DNA of 64,000 nucleotides from Paenibacillus sp. OVF10. GTDB lineage: Bacteria; Bacillota; Bacilli; Paenibacillales; Paenibacillaceae. Positions 9,382-19,737 of the stretch are shown here, one piece after another. The notes beneath the pieces are model-generated. The model was not told the origin of the DNA. It was given only the letters and a program-made list of their open reading frames with translations, and searched no databases. Location of the stretch: the NCBI GenBank assembly GCA_022836915.1, contig CP094668.1, positions 62,001 to 126,000 of the forward strand. Reading direction: 5' to 3'. Both the position numbers and the translations under genes were made by a program. Positions within the stretch are counted from its first letter, which is position 1; the number at the start of each line of letters is the position of its first letter.

Positions 9382-11096
9382 TTATGCCTTCGGCAGTTGG
9401 AATGAGCTTTTCAGGGATACAACCCGGTTAAATACCGGACGACCTGGCTCGGAATGTTTTGGATCTACACTGAAGTAACCATGACGGAAGAATTGGAATT
9501 TATCCTGCGCGTTCGCTTCCTTCATTTCTTGCTCCACATACCCGTGAACAACCTCAAGGGAGTTCGGGTTCAGTTGATCCAGGAACGTTTTCTCCGGTTG
9601 CTCTTCCACAACCTCAGTTTCAGCTCCAGCTACTGCCACTTCCACCTCTGCTTCCGGTGCTTCATCCAAGATCAAAGGCTCATACAGACGGAATTCAGCA
9701 GGTACCGCTTGAGTCGCTTCTACCCAGTGGATCGTACCTTTAACTTTACGGCCTGTGAATCCACTGCCGCTCTTCGTCTCTACATCATAGGTACAATGAA
9801 TCTCGGTCACATTGCCTTCTGCGTCCTTGATCACATCATTACATTTGATGAAGTATGCATGTTTCAGACGAACTTCGTTGCCAGGGAACAAACGGAAGTA
9901 TTTGTTCGGCGGATTTTCCATGAAATCGTCTTGTTCAATATAAATCTCACGGGAGAACGGAATTTGGCGATTACCCATCTCTGGGTTCTCCACATTGTTC
10001 TCTGCTTCGAGCCATTCCACTTGTCCTTCAGGGTAGTTGGTAATAACCACTTTAAGCGGGTGCAAGACAGCCATCGTGCGTGGAGCTTTCAGTTTCAAGT
10101 CTTCACGTACAAAGTGCTCCAGCGTTTGCAGGTCGATAACCCCTTGGCTCTTGGAAATGCCTGTTTCGAATACAAAATCACGAATGGCTTCCGGTGTATA
10201 TCCCCGGCGGCGCAGACCCGAAATTGTCGGCATACGTGGATCATCCCATCCATCCACATGGCCTTCGTCCACGAGCAGTTTCAGCTTCCGCTTGCTTGTC
10301 ACCATCTGGGACAGGTTCAGGCGGCCAAATTCGTATTGACGCGGCTTACTCTCCATCTCACATTCCGCAATAACCCAATCGTAGAATGGGCGTTGATCCT
10401 CAAACTCCAGCGAACAAAGGGAGTGCGTTACACCTTCAATCGCATCTTCGAGCGGGTGAGCGAAGGCGTACATTGGATAGATACACCATTTGTCACCCGT
10501 GTTATGATGGTGTGCGTGTGAAATCCGGTAAATCACCGGATCGCGCAGATTGATATTAGGTGCAGACATATCGATCTTGGCACGCAGCACTTTCTCTCCG
10601 TTCTTGAATTCGCCTGCACGCATACGTGTGAACAGGTCGAGATTCTCTTCCACCGAACGATCACGGTACGGGCTGTTCTTGCCCGGTTCCGTCAGCGTTC
10701 CGCGCATTGCACGGATCTCGTCGGCGCTTTGGTCGTCGATGTAGGCTTTTCCTTTTTAATCAACAAAACAGCACGGTTGTACATCTCATCAAAATAATCC
10801 GAGGCAAAACGTTTCTCGTTCCACTCGTATCCGAGCCATTTCACGTCTTCCTGAATCGATTGAACGTATTCTACATCTTCCTTGACCGGATTCGTGTCAT
10901 CAAAGCGCAGATTCGTTTTGCCGCCAAATTCGCCGCCCAGCGTAAAGTTGATCCAGATCGCCTTGGCATGGCCGATATGCAGATAACCGTTCGGTTCCGG
11001 AGGAAAACGGGTAATAACTTCCTGGACTTTCCCAGACCGGAGATCTTCGGTAATAATATTTTTGATAAAGTTAGGTGGGGTTGTACGATTGTCCAC
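9382..11096 (-). CDS. glnS: Glutaminyl-tRNA synthetase (frameshifted)
   Basis: This class I synthetase charges tRNA-Gln with glutamine. The HIGH motif is in [11 protein letters not shown], and the KMSKS counterpart is MVTSKRKL. A two-part anticodon-binding beta-barrel follows and the protein ends near the usual GlnRS C-terminus. A frame break lies after LLIKK; one extra base in the T5/CC run at 10751-10757 restores [12 protein letters not shown] and 571 residues. An essential gene broken this way argues for sequence error. AAAGG lies nine bases before the GTG at 11096; an upstream in-frame ATG (11114) has no ribosome site. Most Firmicutes use the GatCAB route instead, but GlnRS is regular in Paenibacillus. 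Confidence 0.93.
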
Positions 11097-11133
11097 AGGT
11101 ATCAAACCTTTCATGAATGGATTGGAGCCTTCG

Positions 11134-11150
11134 GGAATTGCAGCAATTCC
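11134..11150. promoter_or_regulatory. 17-bp palindrome upstream of glnS
   Basis: GGAATTGCAGCAATTCC is a perfect palindrome 38 bp before the glnS start. It may be an operator or a leader hairpin. No T-box features were found. Confidence 0.35.
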
Positions 11151-11310
11151 GGCTATAATTCCTTAATAACGAAGTCATTTCCTGAAAAAATCTATTTTCT
11201 TGGAAAGTTTCGTACGCGTTTCATTTAAATATACCTTTAACGGGGAGGAGTTCAATAAAGAACGGCACCAAAGTCAGGATCAGCCGTGCATAAATAGGCC
11301 CAAAACCATT

Positions 11311-11339
11311 TTGACGGGTTCGCTCGAATCATGTAGCAT
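11311..11339 (+). promoter_or_regulatory. Predicted promoter of the DUF2164 gene
   Basis: TTGACG at 11311-11316 and TAGCAT at 11334-11339 are separated by 17 bp. The start codon is 35 bp downstream. Confidence 0.45.
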
Positions 11340-11373
11340 GATAGTAAAATCAAATTATAGGGAGGGTTTCCCA

Positions 11374-11631
11374 TTGAACACGCTTAAACTGACCAAAGAA
11401 CAGCAGGATGAAGCCATTCGCACCATCCAGTCGTATTTCGAAGAGGAACGTGGCGAAGAACTCGGCGATCTGGCCGCTTGGGGTGTCCTCGACCTGTTCA
11501 TGACACAGCTCGCTCCCTACATATATAATCAGGCACTCCGTGACGCGCGCACAACAGTCAATCAACGCATGGCCTCAATGGAAGAAGACCTGTTTGCACT
11601 GGAGCAAAAGTTACCCAAGACTTCCCGTTAA
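11374..11631 (+). CDS. DUF2164 family protein
   Basis: The 85-residue soluble protein (LKLTKEQQDEAIRTIQSYF; DLFMTQLAPYIYNQALRDA) matches the compact helical DUF2164 family of unknown function. The start is TTG with GGAGGG seven bases upstream. A longer in-frame reading from 11200 has no ribosome site and its extra residues do not look conserved, so it was not used. It is followed by an acetyltransferase gene 46 bp downstream. Confidence 0.8.
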   Translation: MNTLKLTKEQQDEAIRTIQSYFEEERGEELGDLAAWGVLDLFMTQLAPYIYNQALRDARTTVNQRMASMEEDLFALEQKLPKTSR

Positions 11632-11677
11632 TCCACTACAAACAAACCCATACTAATAAAGAAAGAAGGTTGCATTC

Positions 11678-12226
11678 ATGTTTACCTATTCATTGGATGA
11701 ATATACCGAACTCCGGCCACTGGCCATGGAACATACCAAACCGCTGTTTGAACTGACGGATCGCTCGCGGGATCAATTGAGACATTGGTTGCCGTGGGTG
11801 GATCATGTGACAGAAGTGGAACACACCTCAAACTTCATTACTAACGCATTAAAACAAGGTGCTGAAAATGGCGGCTTCACCGCCGGCGTATGGTTAAAAG
11901 GCGATCTCGCAGGCGTCATCGGATTCCACGAAATTAACTGGACCAACCGCTCGGTAAGCATCGGATATTGGCTTGGAAAAGGTTTTGAGGGTCAGGGCTT
12001 GATGACAAGTGCTTGTCGCGTTCTGGTTGATTATGCACTAGTCACACTGGATCTAAATCGCGTTGAGATTCGCTCGGCAACAAACAATAAACGGAGTCGT
12101 GCCATCCCTGAAAGACTCGGATTTGTTCTCGAAGGTGTCATTCGTCAGGCAGAGAAGCTGCCTAAAGGTTACGTGAACCATGCAGTATACGGCATGCTTC
12201 AGCATGAATGGGAACTTTTGCGCTAA
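11678..12226 (+). CDS. GNAT acetyltransferase, RimJ/RimL/YdaF-like
   Basis: The 182-residue protein resembles ribosomal-protein alanine/serine N-acetyltransferases. Features are LRPLAMEHTKPLFEL at the N-terminus, GVIGFHEINWTNRSVSIGYW in the central sheet, the acetyl-CoA loop GKGFEGQGLMT, and the conserved NRVEIRSATNNKRSRAIPERLGF. It is cytoplasmic. It may share a transcript with the DUF2164 gene. The substrate is uncertain: an N-terminal amine of a ribosomal protein or a small molecule. Confidence 0.88.
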   Translation: MFTYSLDEYTELRPLAMEHTKPLFELTDRSRDQLRHWLPWVDHVTEVEHTSNFITNALKQGAENGGFTAGVWLKGDLAGVIGFHEINWTNRSVSIGYWLGKGFEGQGLMTSACRVLVDYALVTLDLNRVEIRSATNNKRSRAIPERLGFVLEGVIRQAEKLPKGYVNHAVYGMLQHEWELLR

Positions 12227-12280
12227 TTCGCCTACATAATGAATCGGGAGTGTTTTCTCCTAACATATCGGAATAACAGG

Positions 12281-12321
12281 AATACCCTCGATCTCCACGG
12301 AATGTGGTGACAGAGGGTATT
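12281..12321. terminator. Bidirectional terminator between GNAT and SDR genes
   Basis: AATACCCTC pairs with GAGGGTATT and is followed by TTTATT on the plus strand. It lies between two convergent genes. Confidence 0.75.
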
Positions 12322-12339
12322 TTATTGTATCCATGACTT

Positions 12340-13128
12340 TTATAGGGCTCGGACCATGCCACCATCCACGATCAATGAGGTTCCGGTAATGTACGTATTG
12401 GCCCCGGATAACAGGAACACCACCGCTTTGGCAAACTCCTCTGGTTGACCATAACGGCCCAGTGGAATCTCCTTGCGGAACTGTTCAGAGACTTCGTCCT
12501 CACTGACTCCGTTCTGCTCTGCCCGTGCTGCATCCAGCTCACGAATGCGGTCTGTTGCAATACGACCCGGCGCCACCGTGTTGATCAAAATTCCGTATGG
12601 AGCCAGCTCTTGAGACAAGGTCTTCGCCAATCCAAACACGCCGGTACGGAACGTGTTGGACAGCACCAGACCCGGAATGGGCTGCTTCACCGAAGTTGAA
12701 GCGATATTCACAATGTGTCCTCCGCTTTCTTTCATATAAGGAAGAGCAGCGCGAATCAGCCTTACATAACTGAGTACATTTAATTCAAATGCACGCTCCC
12801 AATCTTCATCCGTCAGTGACTCAAATGAACCCGATGGCGGGCCACCCGAATTGTTCACCAGAATATCAATCTGCCCAAACAGCTCCGCTGTCTTGTGAAT
12901 CAGAGCCTCAATATCTTCCTTGCGTGTCACATCGGTTGCACAATATTCCACACGTCCACCACCACCAAGTGCCAGAAGCTCCTGCTTCACTGCTGCGAGC
13001 TTTTCTTCGCTCCGGCTGGCAAGCATGACGTCAGCACCTTCTGCTGCCAATTGAGCGGCTACCGCTTTGCCCAGCCCGCGACTGGAAGCCAACACCAGCG
13101 CTTTTTTACCTTGAAGTCCCATGTCCAT
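12340..13128 (-). CDS. SDR-family oxidoreductase with atypical active site
   Basis: The 262-residue protein has a Rossmann fold with the cofactor loop ASSRGLGKAV, the NNSGG motif and the C-terminal GTSLIVDGG. At the catalytic position the usual YxxxK is replaced by SNTFR inside LVLSNTFRTGVFGLAKTL. This is shared, as far as I recall, by a branch of SDR proteins often annotated as 3-oxoacyl-ACP reductase-like. Redox activity is therefore uncertain. GAGGAGG precedes the ATG. The stop lies just before the convergent terminator. Confidence 0.85.
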   Translation of the reverse strand: MDMGLQGKKALVLASSRGLGKAVAAQLAAEGADVMLASRSEEKLAAVKQELLALGGGGRVEYCATDVTRKEDIEALIHKTAELFGQIDILVNNSGGPPSGSFESLTDEDWERAFELNVLSYVRLIRAALPYMKESGGHIVNIASTSVKQPIPGLVLSNTFRTGVFGLAKTLSQELAPYGILINTVAPGRIATDRIRELDAARAEQNGVSEDEVSEQFRKEIPLGRYGQPEEFAKAVVFLLSGANTYITGTSLIVDGGMVRAL

Positions 13129-13154
13129 CGTTGTTCCTCCTCCTCAGCTAGTTT

Positions 13155-13655
13155 CTATTTGGTCTGGATAAAATAACCCATAAGAATATCGTCCACATAC
13201 TTGCCGCCGATATAAAACTCAGACACCAACCTGCCTTCCGTCACAAATCCACACTGTGTATAAAACGTAATCGCTCCCGGATTGCTGGAAAGTACGCGCA
13301 GCCTGAGCTTGCGAACGCCTTGTTGGGCTGCATGCTGCTTGATGGCATCCATCAAAGCTGTAGCAATGCCACAACGCCGATCATGAGGGTGAACTGCAAT
13401 ATGAATCTCGTAGACATGACGATTGACCGGCATACCTGTGGCTGGCTGAAAGCCCACATAACCACATACCCGCTCTCCCTGCACCGCAATCAATTGACTG
13501 CCTGGCGGGCAATGCTGCAGATATTGCTGTCTGGAGCGCCAATGCATCGGTGCAGGAGAGGTGTATTTGTCCCATACCAGGGCATCCAACCCCATTAGCT
13601 GGGCTGCATCTTTAATCTCCGATGGACGAATCGTAAATGTATGGCTGGTAAGCAT
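13155..13655 (-). CDS. GNAT-family N-acetyltransferase
   Basis: The 166-residue protein carries a classical GNAT core: VCGYVGFQPATG (beta4), the acetyl-CoA loop HPHDRRCGIATALMDAI, and SSNPGAITFYTQCGFVTEGRL. GAAAGG is upstream of the ATG. It is 26 bp upstream of the SDR gene in the same direction, so they probably form an operon. The substrate is unknown. Confidence 0.88.
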   Translation of the reverse strand: MLTSHTFTIRPSEIKDAAQLMGLDALVWDKYTSPAPMHWRSRQQYLQHCPPGSQLIAVQGERVCGYVGFQPATGMPVNRHVYEIHIAVHPHDRRCGIATALMDAIKQHAAQQGVRKLRLRVLSSNPGAITFYTQCGFVTEGRLVSEFYIGGKYVDDILMGYFIQTK

Positions 13656-13865
13656 AATAATTCAACCTTTCGTGCTATAGTCGACAACGCTGTACGTTAC
13701 AACGTCGGGAGATTTAAGAAAGTTAAGAAATTTATGAAACTTTAGAAATACGTTGTTCGTTTGCTTCATTGTTTACATATGTTCGTTCTATATATTGTAG
13801 CATAGCCTCAGCTTTGACTAAAATTCCGCTCGGTCTTGAACCTTTTAGCAAAATGAGAAAAACAC

Positions 13866-13896
13866 TTAACCTTGCCGTAACGTCATGGTTTATACT
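13866..13896 (+). promoter_or_regulatory. MerR-type promoter with 19-bp spacer and dyad
   Basis: TTAACC (13866-13871) and TATACT (13891-13896) are 19 bp apart, the overlong spacer typical of promoters twisted open by MerR proteins. The dyad AACCTTG (13868-13874)/CATGGTT (13884-13890) lies across it, as expected for autoregulation by the gene that follows. Confidence 0.65.
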
Positions 13897-13920
13897 GGTC
13901 CGATAAGGAGGGGATGCATG

Positions 13921-15117
13921 ATGAATATCAAAGAGGCAGCAAGCAGGCTTGGTATATCGGCAAGAGCCATTCGTTTTTATGAAGAAAAAGGATTAATTCT
14001 CCCCGCCAAACAGTCCAGTAACGGGTATCGTACCTATACCGAGAATGATATCTGGCGGCTTCAGACCATTGCTGCGCTGCGTGAGATTGGCATGTCCCTA
14101 CAGGATATAACACACGCGCTCGGAGAGATTGATCAAGGGAATCAGCAACGGCTGGAAGAATATCTGGAGCTGCAACAGGCCGTCATGTATGCCCAGTGGA
14201 TTGAGTTGAAACGTATGATGGATACAACCCAGCGCATGATTGACCTGAATCGTCAGGACGGTCCGCTGGATGTCAGCCATCTACACGATCTCGCGGACAG
14301 TGCCCGTCGCCTGCGCGAAGCCCGGCAGAACTGGCATGATCGGTGGAATTATGACACGCAGGCAGCCATCCATGATCAACGAGTGCAGGCAGAAGGCAGA
14401 GTCAGTACTGAACACCCCAGCATAGAGGGCAGGCATCATTCAGCTACCCCCTCGCCTATAAGCGATGAGAATGAAGTTTCACCTCCACACCAGGATGCAG
14501 ATCATTCCGCGCCAAGCGATTCCAATGATACGGTACAGTCTTCCTTTTATCTGTATCACAACTATGAGGAAGCGCTCGAACAGACGGCTCAATGGATCTC
14601 TCCCGCCCTTGGTGAGAAAGGACTCGATATTGGTACAGGCACAGGTAATCTGGCTGGGAAACTGCTACAGCACGGCGCAGACATGACTGCAATCGACCAA
14701 TCCCGGGAGATGCTGCGCAGATGTCGTATCAAATATCCCGAGATGCATGTGAAACTTGGGAATTTTCTGGCGCTGCCTTTTGCCGATCATTCCTTCGATT
14801 TTGTTGTATCCAGCTTTGCTTTCCATCATCTGAGTCCAGACCAGCAACTACTGGCCTTACAGGAGATGCAGCGGGTATTAACCTCGCGCGGACGTATCGG
14901 TCTAACCGATCTGATGTTTGTTGATGCGACTCACCGTGATTCCTATATTCGACAGGCAGAAACCACAGGACACGAGGAACAGCTGCGCGCCTTGCGCGAA
15001 CGTCACTTCCCTCTGCTGGGTGAGCTATGCAGCTGGTTGGAACAACAGGGCTACGTAACAAAACATGTGCGGCATAATGAGCTGTTGCATACATTGCTGG
15101 CGGTTCCGCTGCGGTGA
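13921..15117 (+). CDS. MerR-family regulator fused to a SAM-dependent methyltransferase
   Basis: The 398-residue protein has an N-terminal MerR winged helix (about 1-70: IKEAASRLGISARAIRFYEEKG; GYRTYTENDIWRLQTIAAL), a coiled-coil dimer helix (about 80-125), a Ser/His-rich linker (about 150-205), and a class I methyltransferase domain with SAM motif I LDIGTGTGNLAGKLL, acidic motif TAIDQS and FVVSSFAFHHLS. AAGGAGGGG precedes two adjacent ATGs (13918, 13921). The linked domains suggest that effector sensing is coupled to methylation, or that SAM/product binding drives the regulator. The effector is unknown. Confidence 0.88.
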   Translation: MNIKEAASRLGISARAIRFYEEKGLILPAKQSSNGYRTYTENDIWRLQTIAALREIGMSLQDITHALGEIDQGNQQRLEEYLELQQAVMYAQWIELKRMMDTTQRMIDLNRQDGPLDVSHLHDLADSARRLREARQNWHDRWNYDTQAAIHDQRVQAEGRVSTEHPSIEGRHHSATPSPISDENEVSPPHQDADHSAPSDSNDTVQSSFYLYHNYEEALEQTAQWISPALGEKGLDIGTGTGNLAGKLLQHGADMTAIDQSREMLRRCRIKYPEMHVKLGNFLALPFADHSFDFVVSSFAFHHLSPDQQLLALQEMQRVLTSRGRIGLTDLMFVDATHRDSYIRQAETTGHEEQLRALRERHFPLLGELCSWLEQQGYVTKHVRHNELLHTLLAVPLR

Positions 15118-15134
15118 CCAATCATGAGCATATG

Positions 15135-15176
15135 CCAAAAAGGCCATCCCGCCTTGAATAAAGGAGGATGACCTTG
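15135..15176. terminator. Hairpin terminator between convergent genes
   Basis: CCAAAAAGGCCATCC pairs imperfectly with GGATGACCTTGG. It lies between the MerR-methyltransferase and GH94 stop codons. Confidence 0.55.
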
Positions 15177-15195
15177 GTGTAATCATGCTATGAAA

Positions 15196-18100
15196 TTACA
15201 TATAGATATCAACAACCGTACGCTCAGTTGCACTGCGTGCTTGTCTGAACTCATCAAGCGAGATGCAGACCCCGCCCTGACGGTAACGGTTCGCTGTACG
15301 CTCGGTGCGAATGTCTTTGCCGTTCACCGCTACACGGCTCACAGCACCTTCGTTCAAGTGATAGATAAACGTCACCGGCTCACCCGCATACTCAAATTCG
15401 AATTGCATGCCGTTCAGCTCAGCTGGCAATACCGGGTCAATGACCAGATCGCCGCCCTCTTGACGAATGCCAAGTGCATTGGAGATCAGCTGGTTCATGT
15501 AGATTCCAGGACCGCTGGAGTAGATTCTCCATCCGCCTTTCACTTGTACAGTCCCTTTACGAAGCTGGTCAAAATGCTCCTGTGCCTCGTAACGCGTATT
15601 AAACTTACCGTCCGAACTACTGAAGTATGAGTTCGCTTGGCGAATCTCCGCGTTAGGCACAACCTCACCGATACCAACCGGGTTGATCATCGCGAGACCA
15701 TTCCACACCTGATCTGTCTTGCCGAGCTTCGCCATCGCTTCTACGTAACGGATATGGGCGTGTACATATTGCAAACCAATCTCACGACCGAAGTTGGATG
15801 CTTGCTCTGCACGTTTGAAGTGTGTGCTTACTCCGCCAGCATACTGAGCCGGACGATTCATCAGACGCACGCCATCCGGGCACAGGAACTGTTCACGGAT
15901 CAATGCGTAATGCGATTCTGCTTGCTCCGCATTCAGCAATTCACCGATCATGCTGCGCGTCATTGGCAACAGGCGATATTGAATGCCTGTCTCTGTATCC
16001 GTTGGATGAAGCATCAGCTTCGCTTGGTCCGCTTCTTCCATGTATACAAAGCCTGGAATCACATCTGTGCCCAGCATGTAACGGTTAAAGTCCTCACGAA
16101 TGCCTTGAGCCAGCACGTCCAGCTCCTGTGCAAAGTCCGCATCCTTGAATTTCAGCGCTTGCGAGAGCACATTCACGGACTGATACGTCAATGCCACCGT
16201 CCAACTGCTCACCATGTATTGCTTCAGCTGTGCATTGGCTGGTTGGAGCGTATCATCCCAGTCGCCATCTCCGTAGGAAGACAGGAACGTATCATGCAGG
16301 AAGTGCGAACGGATATATTCAATCTCTTTTTTCGCGTGATCCAGTACCGTTGCCGTCTCTTCCGTGAACCCGAAGCTATGTTTAACGGTATAAGGTACTT
16401 TCTCGTCCAGGATTGCATAGTCGCGAGTCGCTGTCAGGTAATCCGCCAGCACTTTCAACGGCCATACGATGATGTCGCCATGACTCTCTTCCTGTTGAAT
16501 CGCAAAGTATTTATCAAACATGAACCATTGCGGCCAGTTGCCATCATCTTCATATTGGTGTGTATAAACCATTTTGATGATATCGCGAACTTGCTCATAT
16601 TTTTGCGTTGCCATAAAGTACTCCACCGGACCTTGGCATACATCCCGTGTACCCCAAGCCGCGCCGCCGTACTGCTCCAAACCGTGAGGCACGGAGTAGT
16701 GAACCAGCATGTTGTGGGTGTACCACCAAGCCAGCGCGTTTACTTTGAACAGATCCTCTGCACTCTGACCTTCTCCACGGGACAAACGGAACCCGTTCAT
16801 CACACCTGCGAAGAACTCGCGGTATGCCTGCACTTCCTCTTCAAAAGTAAGGCTTGAACCTGCTACCACTCCGCTATCCGCTTGACCTTCCAATACCCCT
16901 GTACCTTCAGCGTCCATTCAGCACTCGCTTTCAGACTAAGGGTAACCAGTGATGCGGAACCACTGCGGATACCACTTGCCAGCAACGTTTCGTCACCTAC
17001 ATTTACAGTCGCGCCATCCACCGACATGCGGTATTGCAGATCCGGATACGTTCCAGCACTAATCGCTTGTGGATCAGCCTTGAAGATCAATGTATCGCCG
17101 TCCTGCGTCATATGCAGTGGATACTCGTATTCATTCACATTCATCGTAATCTGGTTTGTTACCAGGTAACGGTATGCCGCGCCACTTGTGGAGCGTACGT
17201 TCATGCTTACTTCCGTAGTATGTGCGCCTGTGTAATTGGTCACGATGATCGTATCGGATGCCGTTTTGTAGATCCAACGTACATAGTTAAAGCCAATTTC
17301 GAACAGGGAAGGCATCGTCAGCAGACGATATTGTCCGTCCATTTCCACATAAATGCGTTGTCCCGCCGTTTTCGGCACGTTTAATGCATTGCGGGCATTA
17401 CTGATCATTTTATTAAAATTGGTGTTACCAATAACGAGTTGTGAGTTGAAAATACCGTACATATACGATGTTGTCGTAATAACCTGTGCTCCAAGTTGCA
17501 CGTTGCCACCACTCATCAGAATGTGACCGTGCGGACGCTCTACGAGCAATTCTTTTGCTTTCAGAACGATATGTTCATAGCTGCCTGTGAAGAAGGATAA
17601 CAGTTCCTCACCGCTGTGCTCTTCCTGATGACGATCAGGGAACAGATCATGAATCTCATCTTGTGTCAGATCAAGTGTAACCAGCGGTTCGCCCAAGAAA
17701 GAGGAGAGTTTTACCTGTTCCAACGTATCTCCGTTTTCCACAGTCAGAGCCTGTACTTCATTCCATGCTGCTGTAACTTCATCTCCGAATTCCAGTGCAG
17801 AGATTCCTTCCGCATGATTAGGCTTCGCTAGTCCATAAAAGACCACCTGTGCTTCTCCGTTCAGATTCAGCAGTTCAGATTGCAGCGCCGTGTAGGCAAA
17901 TTCATACTGATACGTCTCATTTGCCAGCGTTGGGCGCTTCAAGCTCTCTGGTTGATTCGTTTCCTTGTACGACAGACCGAAGAATTGGAATCCATCTGTG
18001 GAGTAACCGACTGCTTTCGTCAGGGAACCTTGTTGCATATAAGGAAATGCACCGCCCTGAGGCTGGTTTTGACGGGAACAAACGACATAACCTTTCGCTT

Positions 18101-18586
18101 CATCTTCAAACACCGTGTGGTCAATGTATTGTGACAGATAAGCTTCATTGCTGCGTACCGCACCTGGATCAGCAAGACCTACATCCTGTCCGTACACCAC
18201 GTCTACGTTATGTTGTTGTCCTGTGAGCTTCACATCCCAGAACCATACACCTTGCGGTGTAGCCGTAAATACGACCTGATAGCCAATGCCTTGTTCGCTA
18301 CCTTCCAGCTGGACTGTGCCCTCCCAGATCAACTGGTTGCTGGACTGTGCTTTGCTTGTAATCACCTTGCTGTTCGAACGTACACCGAGCAACGGGAACG
18401 AGCTGATATTCTCCCCTCATGTACACGCAGGTACAGGTTGTTCAGAGATCCATCAATCTGGTTGCTGAGCAACTGGTTCAGCATGGTTGTACCGGATGTA
18501 GCCTGGTATAGGTCGCCACTGTTCAAAAAGGTAAAAGATAACTCTCCTGCACTTAAGCGGATCGGTTCATTAATCATCGTTGTCAT
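15196..18586 (-). CDS. GH94 family glycoside phosphorylase (two frameshifts)
   Basis: GH94 enzymes cleave beta-glucosidic links with phosphate and release sugar 1-phosphate. The C-terminal (alpha/alpha)6 barrel contains WWYTHNMLVHYSVPHG and SSYGDGDWDDTLQ, where the Asp-rich segment matches the general-acid site. An N-terminal beta-sandwich of over 300 residues precedes it. Restored length is 1130 residues, longer than cellobiose phosphorylase (about 800) and close to what I recall for 1,2-beta-oligoglucan phosphorylases, so that activity is plausible but unproven. Frame breaks lie at CCCC 18413-18416 and CCCC 16896-16899, each one C short. The ATG at 18586 has AAGGAG eight bases upstream. It has no signal peptide. 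A LacI-type operator lies 27 bp upstream. Confidence 0.85.
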
Positions 18587-18612
18587 AAGGTTCACTCCTT
18601 GAATTAGTTAAA

Positions 18613-18628
18613 ATCGAAACGTTTCGAT
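18613..18628. promoter_or_regulatory. LacI-family operator 1 (GH94 gene)
   Basis: ATCGAAACGTTTCGAT is a perfect 16-bp palindrome just upstream of the GH94 ribosome site. It matches the two sites upstream of the LacI gene and sits where repressor binding would block GH94 transcription. Confidence 0.8.
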
Positions 18629-18748
18629 AATTTTGAAAAAGAATAGGGGCCTCTTCAAACCGGCTTTTTACAGCCCGTCCGGACGATAACCCCATCATTA
18701 AACTTTTACTTCCAGCATGCAGGCAGTTCTTTGTTGTTCAGACTCGGT

Positions 18749-19737
18749 CTAAAACGAACGTACAGAGCTGCGCTCGATCATATTAATCGTTAACGTATAT
18801 GAAGGGTCAACCGCTTCGCCATTGAGCATCTGGAATAACAGATGTCCGGCGAGCGACCCGGCTTCATGCTTCGGCTGGCGTATCGTTGTCAGCGGTGGAT
18901 GCACATATTCGGACAACTGAATATCGTCAAAACCGATCACGGAAATATCATTCGGCACCGATATACCACGCTCTTCCAATGCTTTCAGGCCGCCAATCGC
19001 CATCTCATCGTTACCGTAAAATACCGCTGAGGGAAGCTCGCCCTGCATGATCATCATTTTGGTTGCACTGTATCCGCCCTCACGCACAAAGTTACCGTTC
19101 AGACGCCATTTGGACTTTTCTTCAAGTCCCGCTTCCCGCATCGCTCGCAGATACCCTTGGTAACGGAGCGCGTTGTCATACGAGTTGGATGGGCCACTGA
19201 TATAAGCGATCTTCTGATGTCCTGCCTGAATCAGGTGGCGGGTTGCAAGGTAACCGCCCTGCTCTCCATCCACCAGCACGTTGACCAAATGGTCACTCGA
19301 CAGCTGACGATCCATCACAATGATGGGAAAACGATGACCGGCAGATTCTACCAGAATATCATCATGAATGTTATGCGCCAGAATGATGGCTCCATCTACT
19401 CTTTTTCACGCAAAAATCGCACTGCCGTTGAATCCCGTCCACCCATGGAGCTGCAAGCAATTAGGTCATACCCGTTCGCGAGGGCTACATCTTGTACACT
19501 ACGGATCAACTCCGAGTAATACGGGCCCGACAGATCGGTCAGGATCAAAGCGATCGTGTTCGTCCGGCTCCGTTTCAGGTCCATGGCAAAGCCGTTCTTG
19601 CGGTAATTCAGTTCTCGTGCTGCCTCAAGCACTTTAGCCTTGGTCTTGGCACTAACCTTGCTATCCCCGCTCAGCGCATAGGAAGCAGTCGAGAGTGCTA
19701 CACCTGCCAGCTTTGCCACATCCTTAATCGTTGCCAT
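18749..19737 (-). CDS. LacI-family transcriptional regulator (frameshifted)
   Basis: The N-terminal helix-turn-helix (MATIKDVAKLAGVALSTASY) and hinge (VLEAARELNYRKN) are typical, followed by a periplasmic-binding-protein-like ligand domain (YISGPSNSYDNALRYQGYL; PSAVFYGNDEMAIGGLKAL; ISVIGFDDIQLSEYVHPPLTTI). The break at the T5 run 19402-19406, one base short, restores REKRVDGAIILAHN and 329 residues. It is upstream of the GH94 gene in the same direction with an operator between them, so it probably represses GH94 and itself until a sugar ligand binds. Confidence 0.9.

Noticed and set aside
9454..10521. 355-codon open frame antisense to glnS
   Set aside because: Shadow of a conserved synthetase; no ribosome site.
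11040..11200. T-box riboswitch before glnS
   Set aside because: No specifier loop, no T-box core sequence and no terminator/antiterminator pair were found.
11200..11373. N-terminal extension of the DUF2164 protein
   Set aside because: No ribosome site; the predicted promoter lies inside it; a good TTG start with GGAGGG exists at 11374.
15637..16857. 406-codon open frame antisense to the GH94 gene
   Set aside because: Composition is Cys/His/Arg-rich without motifs, and the minus strand carries a clear enzyme.
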